A stretch of 64,000 nucleotides of DNA from Devosia lucknowensis (GTDB lineage Bacteria; Pseudomonadota; Alphaproteobacteria; Rhizobiales; Devosiaceae): NCBI RefSeq assembly GCF_900177655.1, contig NZ_FXWK01000001.1, forward strand, positions 806,001-870,000, given 5' to 3'. A model generated the notes under the pieces. The model searched no databases, was not told the DNA's origin, and saw only the letters and a list, made by a program, of their open reading frames with translations. Below are positions 52,317 through 62,632 of this stretch, one piece after another. The translations under genes were made by a program, and so were the position numbers. The stretch's first letter is position 1. Each line of letters opens with the position of its first letter.

Positions 52317-52364
52317 AGGTGTTCATTGGCTCATCGAGTCGGAGCAGATCAAAACCGCGCCTGA

Positions 52365-52441
52365 TGGCGATCCCGACAGGAGTCGAACCTGTGACCAACA
52401 GCTTAGAAGGCTGCTGCTCTATCCAGCTGAGCTACGGGACC
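52365..52441 (-). tRNA. tRNA-Arg (TCT)
   Basis: The acceptor stem GGTCCCG pairs with CGGGATC, the anticodon loop CTTCTAA contains TCT, the T arm is CACAGGTTCGACTCCTGTC-like and CCA is encoded. Its 3' end faces the accessory GH2/GH32/CPCC patch. Confidence 0.96.
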
Positions 52442-52490
52442 GAACGGCGCCTGTTTAGCGCATTTTTCGGCCAAGACCATCCCCCGCAGA

Positions 52491-53540
52491 TCACGAGCCG
52501 GCATTCTCCTTGCGGGGATGGGCGGTGCTCCCGCGCACGATCAGGTCCGAATTGAGGACCATGCGCAACTGCCCCCGGCCCGGATCGACGTCCTCGAGCA
52601 GGTCGATCAGCGTTTCGGCTGCCATCCGTCCCATCATTTCCCGCGGTTGCCGCATCGTGGTGAGGGGCGGCGTGTAATGCGGCGCGACGCCCAGATCGTC
52701 GAAACCCACCACCGATATGTCGCGCGGACAGACGATCCCGTGCTGTCGCAATCCGGACAGGAAGCCGATCGCTGATTCGTCGTTTGCGGCGAAGATCGCC
52801 GTCGGCCGTTCTTCCAGCGCCATGAAATGCGCCGCGGCCGCGTAACCGCTCTCGATCTCGAAGTTCCCGCGAAACAGCCAGTTCTGGCGCACGTTGAGCC
52901 CGTTGTCGTGCATCGCCTTGGTGAAACCGGCGAGCCGCTCCCGCGCCACCACGTTGTGCTCGGCGCCCAGGAGGTGGCCGATATGGCGGTGACCAAGGTC
53001 GATCAGGTGGTTCGTGGCGCGTTCGGCCGCCTGCTGGTTGTCGGTCAGCACCACATGGAAACCCGAATTGGAAATCTCCTCGCAGGCGAGCACCAGGGGC
53101 ACGGAATAGGGGGCCAGCGACAGCGCCCGGAGCGCCGCGACGTCCATCGATCCACCCAGCAGCAGCAACCCGTCCGCGCGGTTGGACAGCATATAGTCCT
53201 GAAGCCGTCGCACCGGTTCATGCGCCAGAGACAGGTTCGCGACCAGCATGCCGTAGCCGCGACTGGTCGCTTCGCGCTCGATCGCATCGAGGATCGACGA
53301 GAAGAACGGATTGCGGATGTCGGGCAGGGCGACGAGGATCGTCCGTGCGGTCCGCTGCCTCAGCGAGCGGGCCGCCTGGTTCAGCGTGTAACCGGTTACA
53401 CGGATCGCCTCGGAAACGCGGGCGCGTGTGGCCTCGCTGACCCGGTCGGGGCTCGACAGGGCGCGGCTCACGGTAGCGGTCGACACATTGGCGAATCGCG
53501 CAACGTCTTGAATTGTCGGTGTTTTTCGAAGTTCTGTCAT
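52491..53540 (-). CDS. LacI-family transcriptional regulator
   Basis: The 349-residue protein has a LacI headpiece (TIQDVARFANVSTATVSRALSSPDRVS) and a hinge helix NQAARSLRQR. A periplasmic-binding-like sugar sensor follows (ILVALPDIRNPFFSSIL, ADGLLLLGGS, AIFAANDESAIGFLSGL, VGFDDLGVAPHYTPPLTT). It should repress the divergent ABC and catabolic genes and release DNA when it binds a sugar or glycoside. Its operators are in the region just upstream. Confidence 0.93.
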   Translation of the reverse strand: MTELRKTPTIQDVARFANVSTATVSRALSSPDRVSEATRARVSEAIRVTGYTLNQAARSLRQRTARTILVALPDIRNPFFSSILDAIEREATSRGYGMLVANLSLAHEPVRRLQDYMLSNRADGLLLLGGSMDVAALRALSLAPYSVPLVLACEEISNSGFHVVLTDNQQAAERATNHLIDLGHRHIGHLLGAEHNVVARERLAGFTKAMHDNGLNVRQNWLFRGNFEIESGYAAAAHFMALEERPTAIFAANDESAIGFLSGLRQHGIVCPRDISVVGFDDLGVAPHYTPPLTTMRQPREMMGRMAAETLIDLLEDVDPGRGQLRMVLNSDLIVRGSTAHPRKENAGS

Positions 53541-53592
53541 ACCTGGCAGCGCCCCCTCTCGCTGTCAGTCACGCAACCGGTCTAAATCGATC

Positions 53593-53619
53593 TTGACATC
53601 TCCGCAAGGCTTGTATGAA
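53593..53619 (+). promoter_or_regulatory. Promoter of the carbohydrate ABC operon
   Basis: TTGACA (53593) is followed after 15 bases by TATGAA (53614). The spacing is short. A half-site AAATCGATC lies just upstream at about 53584-53592. Confidence 0.4.
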
Positions 53620-53624
53620 ACTCC

Positions 53625-53638
53625 TGAAATCGATTGCA
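53625..53638. promoter_or_regulatory. LacI-family operator 1
   Basis: TGAAATCGATTGCA, fitting the palindrome TGnAATCGATTnCA, near the predicted transcription start. Confidence 0.7.
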
Positions 53639-53659
53639 GGACACATTTGGAACGTGTAG

Positions 53660-53673
53660 TGCAATCGATTACA
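53660..53673. promoter_or_regulatory. LacI-family operator 2
   Basis: TGCAATCGATTACA, the same palindrome, centred 35 bases downstream of operator 1, in the leader of the operon. Confidence 0.7.
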
Positions 53674-53765
53674 CACGGTCGCGGGATGTCCTGAGAGAGG
53701 AGCAGCCATGCGGCCGGTGCATCACTGGGGTGCTACGCCCCTCGTGTTCGTTGGGAGGACTACCT

Positions 53766-55007
53766 ATGAAAAAGTTTGCAGTGGTTGCCGCAATGGCAAC
53801 CGCTTTCCTCGGCTCCACGTCTGCTTACGCTGTGGATCTGGAAGTGACGCACTGGTGGACGTCGGCTGGTGAAGCCGCTGCTATCGCCGAGTTCGCCAAG
53901 GTCTTCGAAGAAGAAACCGGCAACAACTGGGTCGACTCCGCGCTGGCCGGTTCCGGCACGGGCGCAAACCCGGTCATCATCAGCCGCATCATCGGCGGCG
54001 ATCCGATGGGCGCCACCCAGATGAACACCGGCCGTGATGCCGAGGAGCTCATCCAGGCTGGCCTGATGCGCGACCTGACCGACGTCGTTGCTGACATGGA
54101 TCTGGACAGCTTCTACGTTGATCCGACCCTGCTCGAGCCCTGCCGTTACGAAGGCGGTCTCTACTGTCTGCCGATCAACATCCACTCGTGGGACTGGCTG
54201 TGGCTCTCCACCGCTGCCTACGAAAAGATCGGCCAGCCGGTTCCGACCAACTGGGATGAGTATGTCGCCTCCTGGCCGGCTCTCGAAGAAGCAGGCATCC
54301 TGCCCTTCGGTCTCGCCACTGGCTGGCCCTTCTCGGGCATCCCGGGCGTTCTCATGAACGGCATCGGTGGTTCGGATCTCGTCCTCGCCATCAACCGCGA
54401 CAAGGATGCCGAAGCCGTCCGTGGTCCGGAGTTCCGCAAGGTTGCCGAAGCGCTCGACCAGCTGCGCAAGGTCATCTCGCCCGAAACCATGGTTCCCTCC
54501 TTCGGTGACGTCGGCAACCAGCTTCTCGAAGGCACTGCTGCCGGCAACATCCACGGCGACTGGCTCGCTGGCGATCTGCAGATCGCAGGCGGCGTCCCCG
54601 GCGAAGACTATGAATGTCTCCCGGCTCTCGGCCTCGGCACTCAGCTGACCGGCGGCGGCGACTCGTTCTACTTCCCGGTCCTGCCGGAAGGCACCGACCC
54701 GGCTGTCATCGAAGCTCAGGAGCAGCTTGCTCGTATCCTGATCTCGCCTGAAGCCCAGCTCAAGTTCAACATGGTCAAGGGCTCCATGCCGATCCGTACC
54801 GACATCGACCTGTCGGGCGCCAACGCATGCATGCAGAAGGCCATCGCGCTTCTCGACAACGGCCTGCTCCCCTCGGGTGACTTCGCGCTCTCCAGCGACA
54901 CCCAGCAGCAGACCCAGGATCTCAACACCGAGTTCCTCGATGACGACAGCATCACCGTCGATGACTACATCGAGCGTTATGCTTCGATCATTGAATCGGC
55001 TGACTAA
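53766..55007 (+). CDS. Carbohydrate ABC transporter substrate-binding protein
   Basis: The 413-residue family-1 (maltose-type) binding protein has a signal peptide ending SAYA and the start VDLEVTHWWTSAGEAAAIAEFAKVF. Trp and aromatic residues (INIHSWDWLWLS, FGLATGWPFSG) line a sugar site, and C-terminal GDWLAGDLQIA follows. A GGAGGA ribosome site precedes the ATG at 53766. An early hairpin after its stop probably lowers read-through to the permeases. It serves the LacI-controlled operon. Confidence 0.93.
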   Translation: MKKFAVVAAMATAFLGSTSAYAVDLEVTHWWTSAGEAAAIAEFAKVFEEETGNNWVDSALAGSGTGANPVIISRIIGGDPMGATQMNTGRDAEELIQAGLMRDLTDVVADMDLDSFYVDPTLLEPCRYEGGLYCLPINIHSWDWLWLSTAAYEKIGQPVPTNWDEYVASWPALEEAGILPFGLATGWPFSGIPGVLMNGIGGSDLVLAINRDKDAEAVRGPEFRKVAEALDQLRKVISPETMVPSFGDVGNQLLEGTAAGNIHGDWLAGDLQIAGGVPGEDYECLPALGLGTQLTGGGDSFYFPVLPEGTDPAVIEAQEQLARILISPEAQLKFNMVKGSMPIRTDIDLSGANACMQKAIALLDNGLLPSGDFALSSDTQQQTQDLNTEFLDDDSITVDDYIERYASIIESAD

Positions 55008-55022
55008 GATCCCGACAAGTCT

Positions 55023-55045
55023 GGCGGGAGCACGCTCCCGCCTTT
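55023..55045 (+). terminator. Attenuating hairpin between binding protein and permease
   Basis: GGCGGGAG, loop CACG, CTCCCGCC, then TTTG. Such partial terminators are usual between an abundant binding protein and its permeases. Confidence 0.75.
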
Positions 55046-55101
55046 GAAATCAGTGGTCGGCCTTGCTCGACAAGGTCGGCCACAATCTCTTGGAGAGACT
55101 T

Positions 55102-56043
55102 ATGGCGGACACTGCCGTTCCTCTGGAAGCGGGCGCGACGAGGGTATCTCGCCCCGGCCTGCTCAACAGAATCCTTCTACACAACTTGCCCGCCAAGATT
55201 GCTGCACTGCCGATGGTGATCACCGTTCTGGTGGTTTTCGTGGGCTGTACGATCTGGACGATCTACTACTCCTTCACCAATTCGAGGCTCCTGCCGACCG
55301 GCAAGTTCGTCGGCTTCGACCAGTACGAGCGCCTGTTCGCGACCTCGCGCTGGAACGTTTCGGTCTGGAACCTCGTGGCCTATGGCTCGATGTCGCTGGT
55401 CTTCACGCTGGTCATCGGCTTCATCCTGGCCGTTCTGATCGATCAGAAGATCCGCTTCGAAAGCGCCTTCCGCACCATCATGCTCTATCCCTTCGCCCTC
55501 TCGTTCATCGTGACGGGCCTGGTCTGGCAGTGGATCATGAACCCGACACTGGGCCTTCAGGGTACCTTGCGCAATTTGGGCTGGACAGGCTTCACCTTCG
55601 ACTGGATCGCCAATCCCCGCATGGTGCTGTTCGCCCTGTTGATCGCCGGTCTCTGGCACGGCACGGGCTTCTGCATGGTGCTGATGCTCGCCGGTCTGCG
55701 TGGTGTTGACGAGGAAGTCTGGAAGGCTGCCAAGGTCGACGGCATTCCCACCTGGCGCACCTATGTCTCGATCGTTCTGCCCATGATGCGCGGCGTCCTC
55801 ATTACCGCCATCGTCATCATCGGTTCCGGCATCGTCCGTCTCTACGACCTTGTCGTGGCGCTCACCAATGGCGGGCCCGGCATCTCCTCGGAAGTACCCG
55901 CCAAATACGTCTTCAACTACATGTTCTCGGGCGGCAATATCGGCCAGGGTCTGGCCGGCGCCACCATGATGCTGCTGACCGTTCTCATCATCATGATCCC
56001 GTGGGCCTATCTGGAATTCGGCGGAAAGGGCCGTCGCACATGA
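55102..56043 (+). CDS. Carbohydrate ABC transporter permease 1 (MalF type)
   Basis: The 313-residue protein has six membrane helices and the EAA coupling loop DEEVWKAAKVDGIPTWRTYVSIVLP. PGISSEVPAKYVFNYMF follows near the end. GGAGAG before the ATG at 55102 sets the start. It pairs with the overlapping next gene. Confidence 0.94.
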   Translation: MADTAVPLEAGATRVSRPGLLNRILLHNLPAKIAALPMVITVLVVFVGCTIWTIYYSFTNSRLLPTGKFVGFDQYERLFATSRWNVSVWNLVAYGSMSLVFTLVIGFILAVLIDQKIRFESAFRTIMLYPFALSFIVTGLVWQWIMNPTLGLQGTLRNLGWTGFTFDWIANPRMVLFALLIAGLWHGTGFCMVLMLAGLRGVDEEVWKAAKVDGIPTWRTYVSIVLPMMRGVLITAIVIIGSGIVRLYDLVVALTNGGPGISSEVPAKYVFNYMFSGGNIGQGLAGATMMLLTVLIIMIPWAYLEFGGKGRRT

Positions 56044-56969
56044 GCATGACCGCCACCATTCCCGCCGGTACGCCCGTTGCGACCGGCGCCAACGAAGCGC
56101 GCGGCCCACGGCCCAAGCCCTTCTTCACACCCCGCAAGATCATTCTCTATACGGCTCTGGTCTTCTTCTCGCTCTACTACCTGTTCCCGCTCTATGTGAT
56201 GCTCACCACATCGCTCAAGGGCATGCCGGAAATCCGCTTCGGCAACATCTTCGCCCTGCCGACCGCGCCGAATTTCGACGCCTGGGTCAAGGCGTGGAGC
56301 AGCGCCTGTACCGGCCTCAACTGCAATGGTCTGGCGCCCGGTTTCTGGAACTCGGTCAAGATCACCATCCCGTCCACGATCGTGTCGATCTTCATTGCGG
56401 CGATCAACGGCTATGCCCTGGTCAACTGGCGCTTCAAGGGTTCGGAAGTCTTCTTCGCCATCCTCATCTTCGGCTCGTTCATCCCCTATCAGGTGATGCT
56501 CTATCCGCTGGTGATGATCACCCGCGAACTCAAGATTTTCGGCACTCTGCAGGCCGTCATTCTCATCCACACCGTCTTCGGCATGCCGATCCTGACCCTG
56601 CTGTTCCGCAATTACTTTGCGTCGCTGCCGCAGGAATTGTTCAAGGCCGCACGCGTCGATGGGGCAGGGTTCTGGCGCATCTTCTTCGAGATCATGCTTC
56701 CCATGTCGCTGCCGATCTTCGTGGTTGCGATCATCCTGCAGGTGACCGGTATCTGGAACGACTTCCTGTTCGGCGTCGTCTTCGCCGGCACGCAGAACTA
56801 TCCGATGACCGTTCAGCTCAACAACATCGTCAATTCGGCCCAGGGCACGCCCGAATACAACGTGAACATGGCCGCCACCGTTCTCACTGGCCTCGTGCCG
56901 CTTACAGTCTATTTCATCTCCGGCAAGTGGTTCGTCCGCGGCGTTGCCGCCGGTGCGGTCAAGGGGTAA
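56040..56969 (+). CDS. Carbohydrate ABC transporter permease 2 (MalG type)
   Basis: The 309-residue protein has six helices, the MalG-type LFPLYVMLTTSLKGMPEI near the start and the EAA loop PQELFKAARVDGAGFWRIFFEIMLP. Its ATG overlaps the previous stop (ATGA). It completes the membrane pore for sugar import. Confidence 0.94.
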   Translation: MSMTATIPAGTPVATGANEARGPRPKPFFTPRKIILYTALVFFSLYYLFPLYVMLTTSLKGMPEIRFGNIFALPTAPNFDAWVKAWSSACTGLNCNGLAPGFWNSVKITIPSTIVSIFIAAINGYALVNWRFKGSEVFFAILIFGSFIPYQVMLYPLVMITRELKIFGTLQAVILIHTVFGMPILTLLFRNYFASLPQELFKAARVDGAGFWRIFFEIMLPMSLPIFVVAIILQVTGIWNDFLFGVVFAGTQNYPMTVQLNNIVNSAQGTPEYNVNMAATVLTGLVPLTVYFISGKWFVRGVAAGAVKG

Positions 56970-56973
56970 TCCA

Positions 56974-58056
<1,083 letters not shown>

Positions 58057-58071
58057 GCTCTACATTGATTG

Positions 58072-58093
58072 ACGGCGCCCTCAGGGGCGCCGT
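58072..58093 (+). terminator. Hairpin after the ATPase gene
   Basis: ACGGCGCCC, loop TCAG, GGGCGCCGT. No T tract; it may separate transport from catabolic genes. Confidence 0.55.
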
Positions 58094-58226
58094 TCGCCTT
58101 CGCCGACGGCGAGAACTTACCTTTGCGGTGGCAGGCCTGACCAGGCTGCGTGACTCAGGCGCGGCAAGTGTCTACTTCCGACCCGGACTGCGGGGCCGCA
58201 TTCCAACACCATAGACGAGGCCGATA

Positions 58227-58976
58227 ATGGACTTCTCCTACCAGCTTTACAGTGCACGCAACGAAGCGTCGCTGGACGAAACCCTCAAGACGCTCGCGGG
58301 TCTTGGCTATACCCAGGTCGAAGGTTGGGGCGGCCAGTTCGCCGATCCCGCCGCTTTGGCGCAGAGCCTCAGGAACGCTGGTCTGAGCATGCCGACCGCC
58401 CATATGGGCTATGGCCAGCTCGAGGATACCGACGCTGCCCTCAAGATCGTTGATCAGGTGGGCATCCAGACCGTTTATTGCCCCGCGCCGCCGTCCGAGG
58501 ATTATCGCAACGGCACCGGCAACTGGGCTGAATTTGCTGAAGGGCTCGCCAGGATCGCCGCTGCCTTCAAGGCTGCCGGCAAGGGTTTTGGCTACCACAA
58601 TCATCACTGGGAATTCGTCAAGGACGCCAACGGCAAGACGCCGATGGAACTGATCCTCGACGCGTCGCCCGACACGCAGTGGGAAATGGACCTCGCCTGG
58701 GTCATCCGTGCCAACGAAGATCCGCTGTACTGGATCGACAAGCTGGGCAGCCGCATCACCGCCGTGCACGTCAAGGACATCGCGCCCGCCGGTGAAAAGC
58801 TCGACGAAGACGGTTGGGCCGATGTCGGCACCGGCACGCTGGACTGGCCGAACTACATCAACCAGATCAAGGCCAAGACCAAGGCGAAATACTTCGTCGC
58901 CGAGCACGACAAGCCGAGCGATGCCATTCGCTTCGCGCGCAATGCCGCGGCCGCTCTCAAGAGCTACGGGGTTTAA
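58227..58976 (+). CDS. Sugar phosphate isomerase/epimerase family protein (1)
   Basis: The 249-residue TIM-barrel protein belongs to the xylose-isomerase-like/AP endonuclease 2 group (YQLYSARNEASLDETLKTLAGLGYTQVEGW). Metal-site residues lie in GYHNHHWEFV, MDLAWVIRANED, VHVKDIAPAG and AEHDKPSD. Relatives such as YcjR epimerise or isomerise sugars, often keto-sugars from a linked dehydrogenase. GAGG precedes the ATG. The next gene starts one base after its stop. Confidence 0.88.
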   Translation: MDFSYQLYSARNEASLDETLKTLAGLGYTQVEGWGGQFADPAALAQSLRNAGLSMPTAHMGYGQLEDTDAALKIVDQVGIQTVYCPAPPSEDYRNGTGNWAEFAEGLARIAAAFKAAGKGFGYHNHHWEFVKDANGKTPMELILDASPDTQWEMDLAWVIRANEDPLYWIDKLGSRITAVHVKDIAPAGEKLDEDGWADVGTGTLDWPNYINQIKAKTKAKYFVAEHDKPSDAIRFARNAAAALKSYGV

Positions 58977-58977
58977 G

Positions 58978-60120
58978 ATGGCAAAGACCTATGGCGTCGG
59001 CATCATGGGTGCCGGCAATATCTCTGCCGCCTATCTCGGCCTCGCGCCGCTTTTCAAGGGCCTCGAAGTCCGCGCGGTTGCGGACATCGTTCCGGAAGCC
59101 GCCAAGCGCCGCGCCGACGAATTCAACGTCGCGGCACAGACCCCCGATGAACTGCTCAAGAACAGCGAGATCGACGTCATCGTCAATCTGACCGTTCCGG
59201 CGGCGCACTATCGGGTGTCGATGGACATCATCTCGGCCGGCAAGCATTCCTACTCGGAAAAGCCCTTCGTTCTGAGCATCGATGAAGGCCTGTCGCTGAA
59301 GAAGGCCGCGGACGAACGTGGCCTCAAGGTCGGTTCGGCCCCCGACACCTTCCTCGGTGGCGCGCACCAGCAGGCCCGTGAGATCATCGACTCGGGCAAG
59401 CTCGGCAAGATCATGAGCGGCACCACCCACGTCATGAGCCGCGGCATGGAACACTGGCACCCCAATCCGGACTTCTTCTTCCAGCCCGGCGGTGGTCCGA
59501 TCCTCGATCTCGGCCCTTACTACATTACCGATCTCGTGCACCTGCTTGGCCCGGTCAAGAAGCTGTCGGCCTTCACCAACATGGCCCGCAACGAGCGCGT
59601 CGTGACCGCCGAGGGCCCGAACAAGGGCAGCATCGTCAAGGTCGGCACCCCGACCACGATCCATGGCATTCTCGAGTTCCACAACGGCGCCATCGTCACC
59701 ATCGGCGCCAGCTGGGACGTGGCAGCCCATGGCCACCACAATATCGAGCTCTACGGCACCGACGGTTCGATCTTCGTACCCGATCCGAACTTCTTCGGCG
59801 GCGATCTGGTCACGGCTTCGCTCGATGGCACGCGGACCCCGGTCACGCCGTGGGATCACCCCTTCGGCAAGCCCAACCAGGGCCTTGATCAGCCCATCCC
59901 GCGCGCCAACTATCGGTGTGCAGGTCTGGCCGACATGATGATATCGCATGACAGCGGCCAGACGGCACGCTGCGGTCTCGATGTCGCGCTCCATGTCGTT
60001 GAAGTCATGACCGGCCTGCTCAAGGCGGGCGAGACCGGCGAGGTTCTGACGCTGCAGACCACCTGCGAGCGGCCGCGTGCTCTCGGCATCGACGAGGCTC
60101 GGGCTCTTCTCAAGGCCTGA
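58978..60120 (+). CDS. Gfo/Idh/MocA-family oxidoreductase (1)
   Basis: The 380-residue dehydrogenase has the Rossmann turn GVGIMGAGNISAAYL, the catalytic Lys in HSYSEKPFVLS and the GGGPILDLGPYYITDLVHLLGP motif with His/Asp pattern. It likely oxidises a sugar or glycoside ring hydroxyl with NAD. It is tightly coupled to the isomerase gene at 58227. Confidence 0.9.
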   Translation: MAKTYGVGIMGAGNISAAYLGLAPLFKGLEVRAVADIVPEAAKRRADEFNVAAQTPDELLKNSEIDVIVNLTVPAAHYRVSMDIISAGKHSYSEKPFVLSIDEGLSLKKAADERGLKVGSAPDTFLGGAHQQAREIIDSGKLGKIMSGTTHVMSRGMEHWHPNPDFFFQPGGGPILDLGPYYITDLVHLLGPVKKLSAFTNMARNERVVTAEGPNKGSIVKVGTPTTIHGILEFHNGAIVTIGASWDVAAHGHHNIELYGTDGSIFVPDPNFFGGDLVTASLDGTRTPVTPWDHPFGKPNQGLDQPIPRANYRCAGLADMMISHDSGQTARCGLDVALHVVEVMTGLLKAGETGEVLTLQTTCERPRALGIDEARALLKA

Positions 60121-60133
60121 TGGACGTACATCA

Positions 60134-60162
60134 TTGACAGGCGACCTGTGCCGGTCAAGATT
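60134..60162 (+). promoter_or_regulatory. Candidate internal promoter before the second isomerase gene
   Basis: TTGACA (60134) is followed after 17 bases by AAGATT. The -35 is consensus but the -10 is poor. Confidence 0.3.
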
Positions 60163-60176
60163 GTTGCCTAACATGT

Positions 60177-60202
60177 CAGGGCGGCGAGCGATCGTCGCCC
60201 TG
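60177..60202 (+). terminator. Hairpin between the two isomerase/dehydrogenase pairs
   Basis: CAGGGCGGCGA, loop GCGA, TCGTCGCCCTG with one G-U, then CTTTACG. Confidence 0.6.
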
Positions 60203-60259
60203 CTTTACGAATAGGAGCCCCGGCTCAAGGCGGCTACGGGGCCGACAGAGGAGAAACCT

Positions 60260-61318
60260 ATGGCTACGACAATCAAGGGTCCCGCTATTTTCCTGGCGCA
60301 GTTCGCTGGCGACAAGGCACCTTTCGACACGCTGGACAATATTTGCCGCTGGGCTGCAGGCCTGGGCTACAAGGGCGTGCAGATCCCGACCTGGGTTTCA
60401 AGCTTTATCGATCTGGAAAAGGCTGCCAATTCCAAGACTTATTCCGACGAGATCAAGGGCATCGTGAACAGTCACGGCCTTGAGATCACCGAGCTTTCGA
60501 CCCACCTTCAGGGCCAGCTCGTCGCCGTTCACCCGGCCTACGACACCGCCTTCGACGGCTTCGCGCCGTCCTCCGTGCATGGCAATCCCAAGGCGCGTCA
60601 GGAATGGGCTGTCCAGACCATGCTCAACGCCGCCAAGGCCTCGCAGAACCTGGGTCTCAATGCCCACGCTACCTTCTCCGGTTCGCTCGCGTGGCCCTAC
60701 ATTTACCCGTGGCCGCAGCGCCCTGCCGGTCTTGTCGAGGAAGCCTTTGACGAACTCGCGCGCCGCTGGACGCCGATCCTCAATGCCTTCGACGAAGCCG
60801 GCGTCGACGTCTGCTACGAGATCCACCCCGGCGAAGACCTGCACGACGGCGTCTCCTACGAGATGTTCCTGGACCGCGTGAAGAACCATCCGCGCGCCAA
60901 CCTGCTTTATGATCCGAGCCACTTCGTCCTGCAGCAGCTCGACTATCTCGACTACATCGACATCTACAAGGATCGCATCAAGGCCTTCCACGTGAAGGAT
61001 GCCGAGTTCAATCCGACCGGTCGCCAGGGTGTCTATGGCGGCTTCCAGTCCTGGGTCGAGCGGGCAGGGCGCTTCCGCTCCATCGGCGATGGTCAGGTCG
61101 ATTTCCCGGCGATCTTCGCCAAGATGGCCGCCAACGATTTCAAGGGCTGGGCCGTCCTCGAATGGGAATGCGCGCTCAAGCATCCGGAAGATGGTGCGCG
61201 TGAAGGCGCCGAGCTCATCCAGAGCTACATCATTCGCGTGACCGAAAAGGCCTTTGACGATTTCGCCAGCGGCGGAACCGATCAGGCGGCCAATCGCAAG
61301 ATGCTGGGTCTGTCGTAA
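60260..61318 (+). CDS. Sugar phosphate isomerase/epimerase family protein (2)
   Basis: The 352-residue TIM-barrel protein is longer than the first and carries the metal-site sequences CYEIHPGEDLHDGVSYEMFL, NLLYDPSHFVLQQLDYLDYI, KAFHVKDAEF and WAVLEWECALKHPEDGAREGA. It resembles the IolE/xylose-isomerase-like enzymes found with Gfo/Idh/MocA dehydrogenases. A GGAGAAA site precedes the ATG. Confidence 0.9.
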   Translation: MATTIKGPAIFLAQFAGDKAPFDTLDNICRWAAGLGYKGVQIPTWVSSFIDLEKAANSKTYSDEIKGIVNSHGLEITELSTHLQGQLVAVHPAYDTAFDGFAPSSVHGNPKARQEWAVQTMLNAAKASQNLGLNAHATFSGSLAWPYIYPWPQRPAGLVEEAFDELARRWTPILNAFDEAGVDVCYEIHPGEDLHDGVSYEMFLDRVKNHPRANLLYDPSHFVLQQLDYLDYIDIYKDRIKAFHVKDAEFNPTGRQGVYGGFQSWVERAGRFRSIGDGQVDFPAIFAKMAANDFKGWAVLEWECALKHPEDGAREGAELIQSYIIRVTEKAFDDFASGGTDQAANRKMLGLS

Positions 61319-61338
61319 AATCTGATAGCTCCCTGCCT

Positions 61339-61398
61339 CGTCATTGCCCGGCTTGTCCGGGCAATCCATGGACCACCGGGGCAAGCCCGGTGGTGACG
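61339..61398. repeat. Palindromic intergenic repeat
   Basis: Two perfect nine-pair hairpins lie side by side. ATTGCCCGG pairs with CCGGGCAAT around CTTGT (61343-61365), and ACCACCGGG pairs with CCCGGTGGT around GCAAG (61372-61394). They are joined by CCATGG and enclosed by CGTC and GACG. The layout resembles dispersed extragenic palindromes I recall from many Hyphomicrobiales; only this copy is in the window. Confidence 0.7.
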
Positions 61399-61432
61399 AT
61401 TGATGGGGGAGCAAGGAACAGGGAGAACTAAC

Positions 61433-62584
<1,152 letters not shown>

Positions 62585-62604
62585 TCGTCCGACTGGGACA
62601 TGAG

Positions 62605-62632
62605 GGCCGGTGGCGAAAGCCGCCGGCCTTTT
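62605..62632. terminator. Terminator after the second oxidoreductase
   Basis: GGCCGGTGGC, loop GAAA, GCCGCCGGCC with one G-U, then TTTT. It reaches the stop of the convergent GumN gene. Confidence 0.85.

Noticed and set aside
52183..52326. A 47-residue leftward ORF (MNTYAWAQSHASG start) whose stop overlaps the CPCC start codon in ATGA
   Set aside because: It has a weak ribosome site, overlaps the tRNA-Arg downstream hairpin and shows no family resemblance. Coupling to the CPCC gene is possible but unsupported.
49255..52441. Search for an attachment-site repeat of the tRNA-Arg 3' end near 49.3 kb
   Set aside because: Only the short string AACCTGT recurs near 49.27 kb, which is not significant, and no integrase gene is present.
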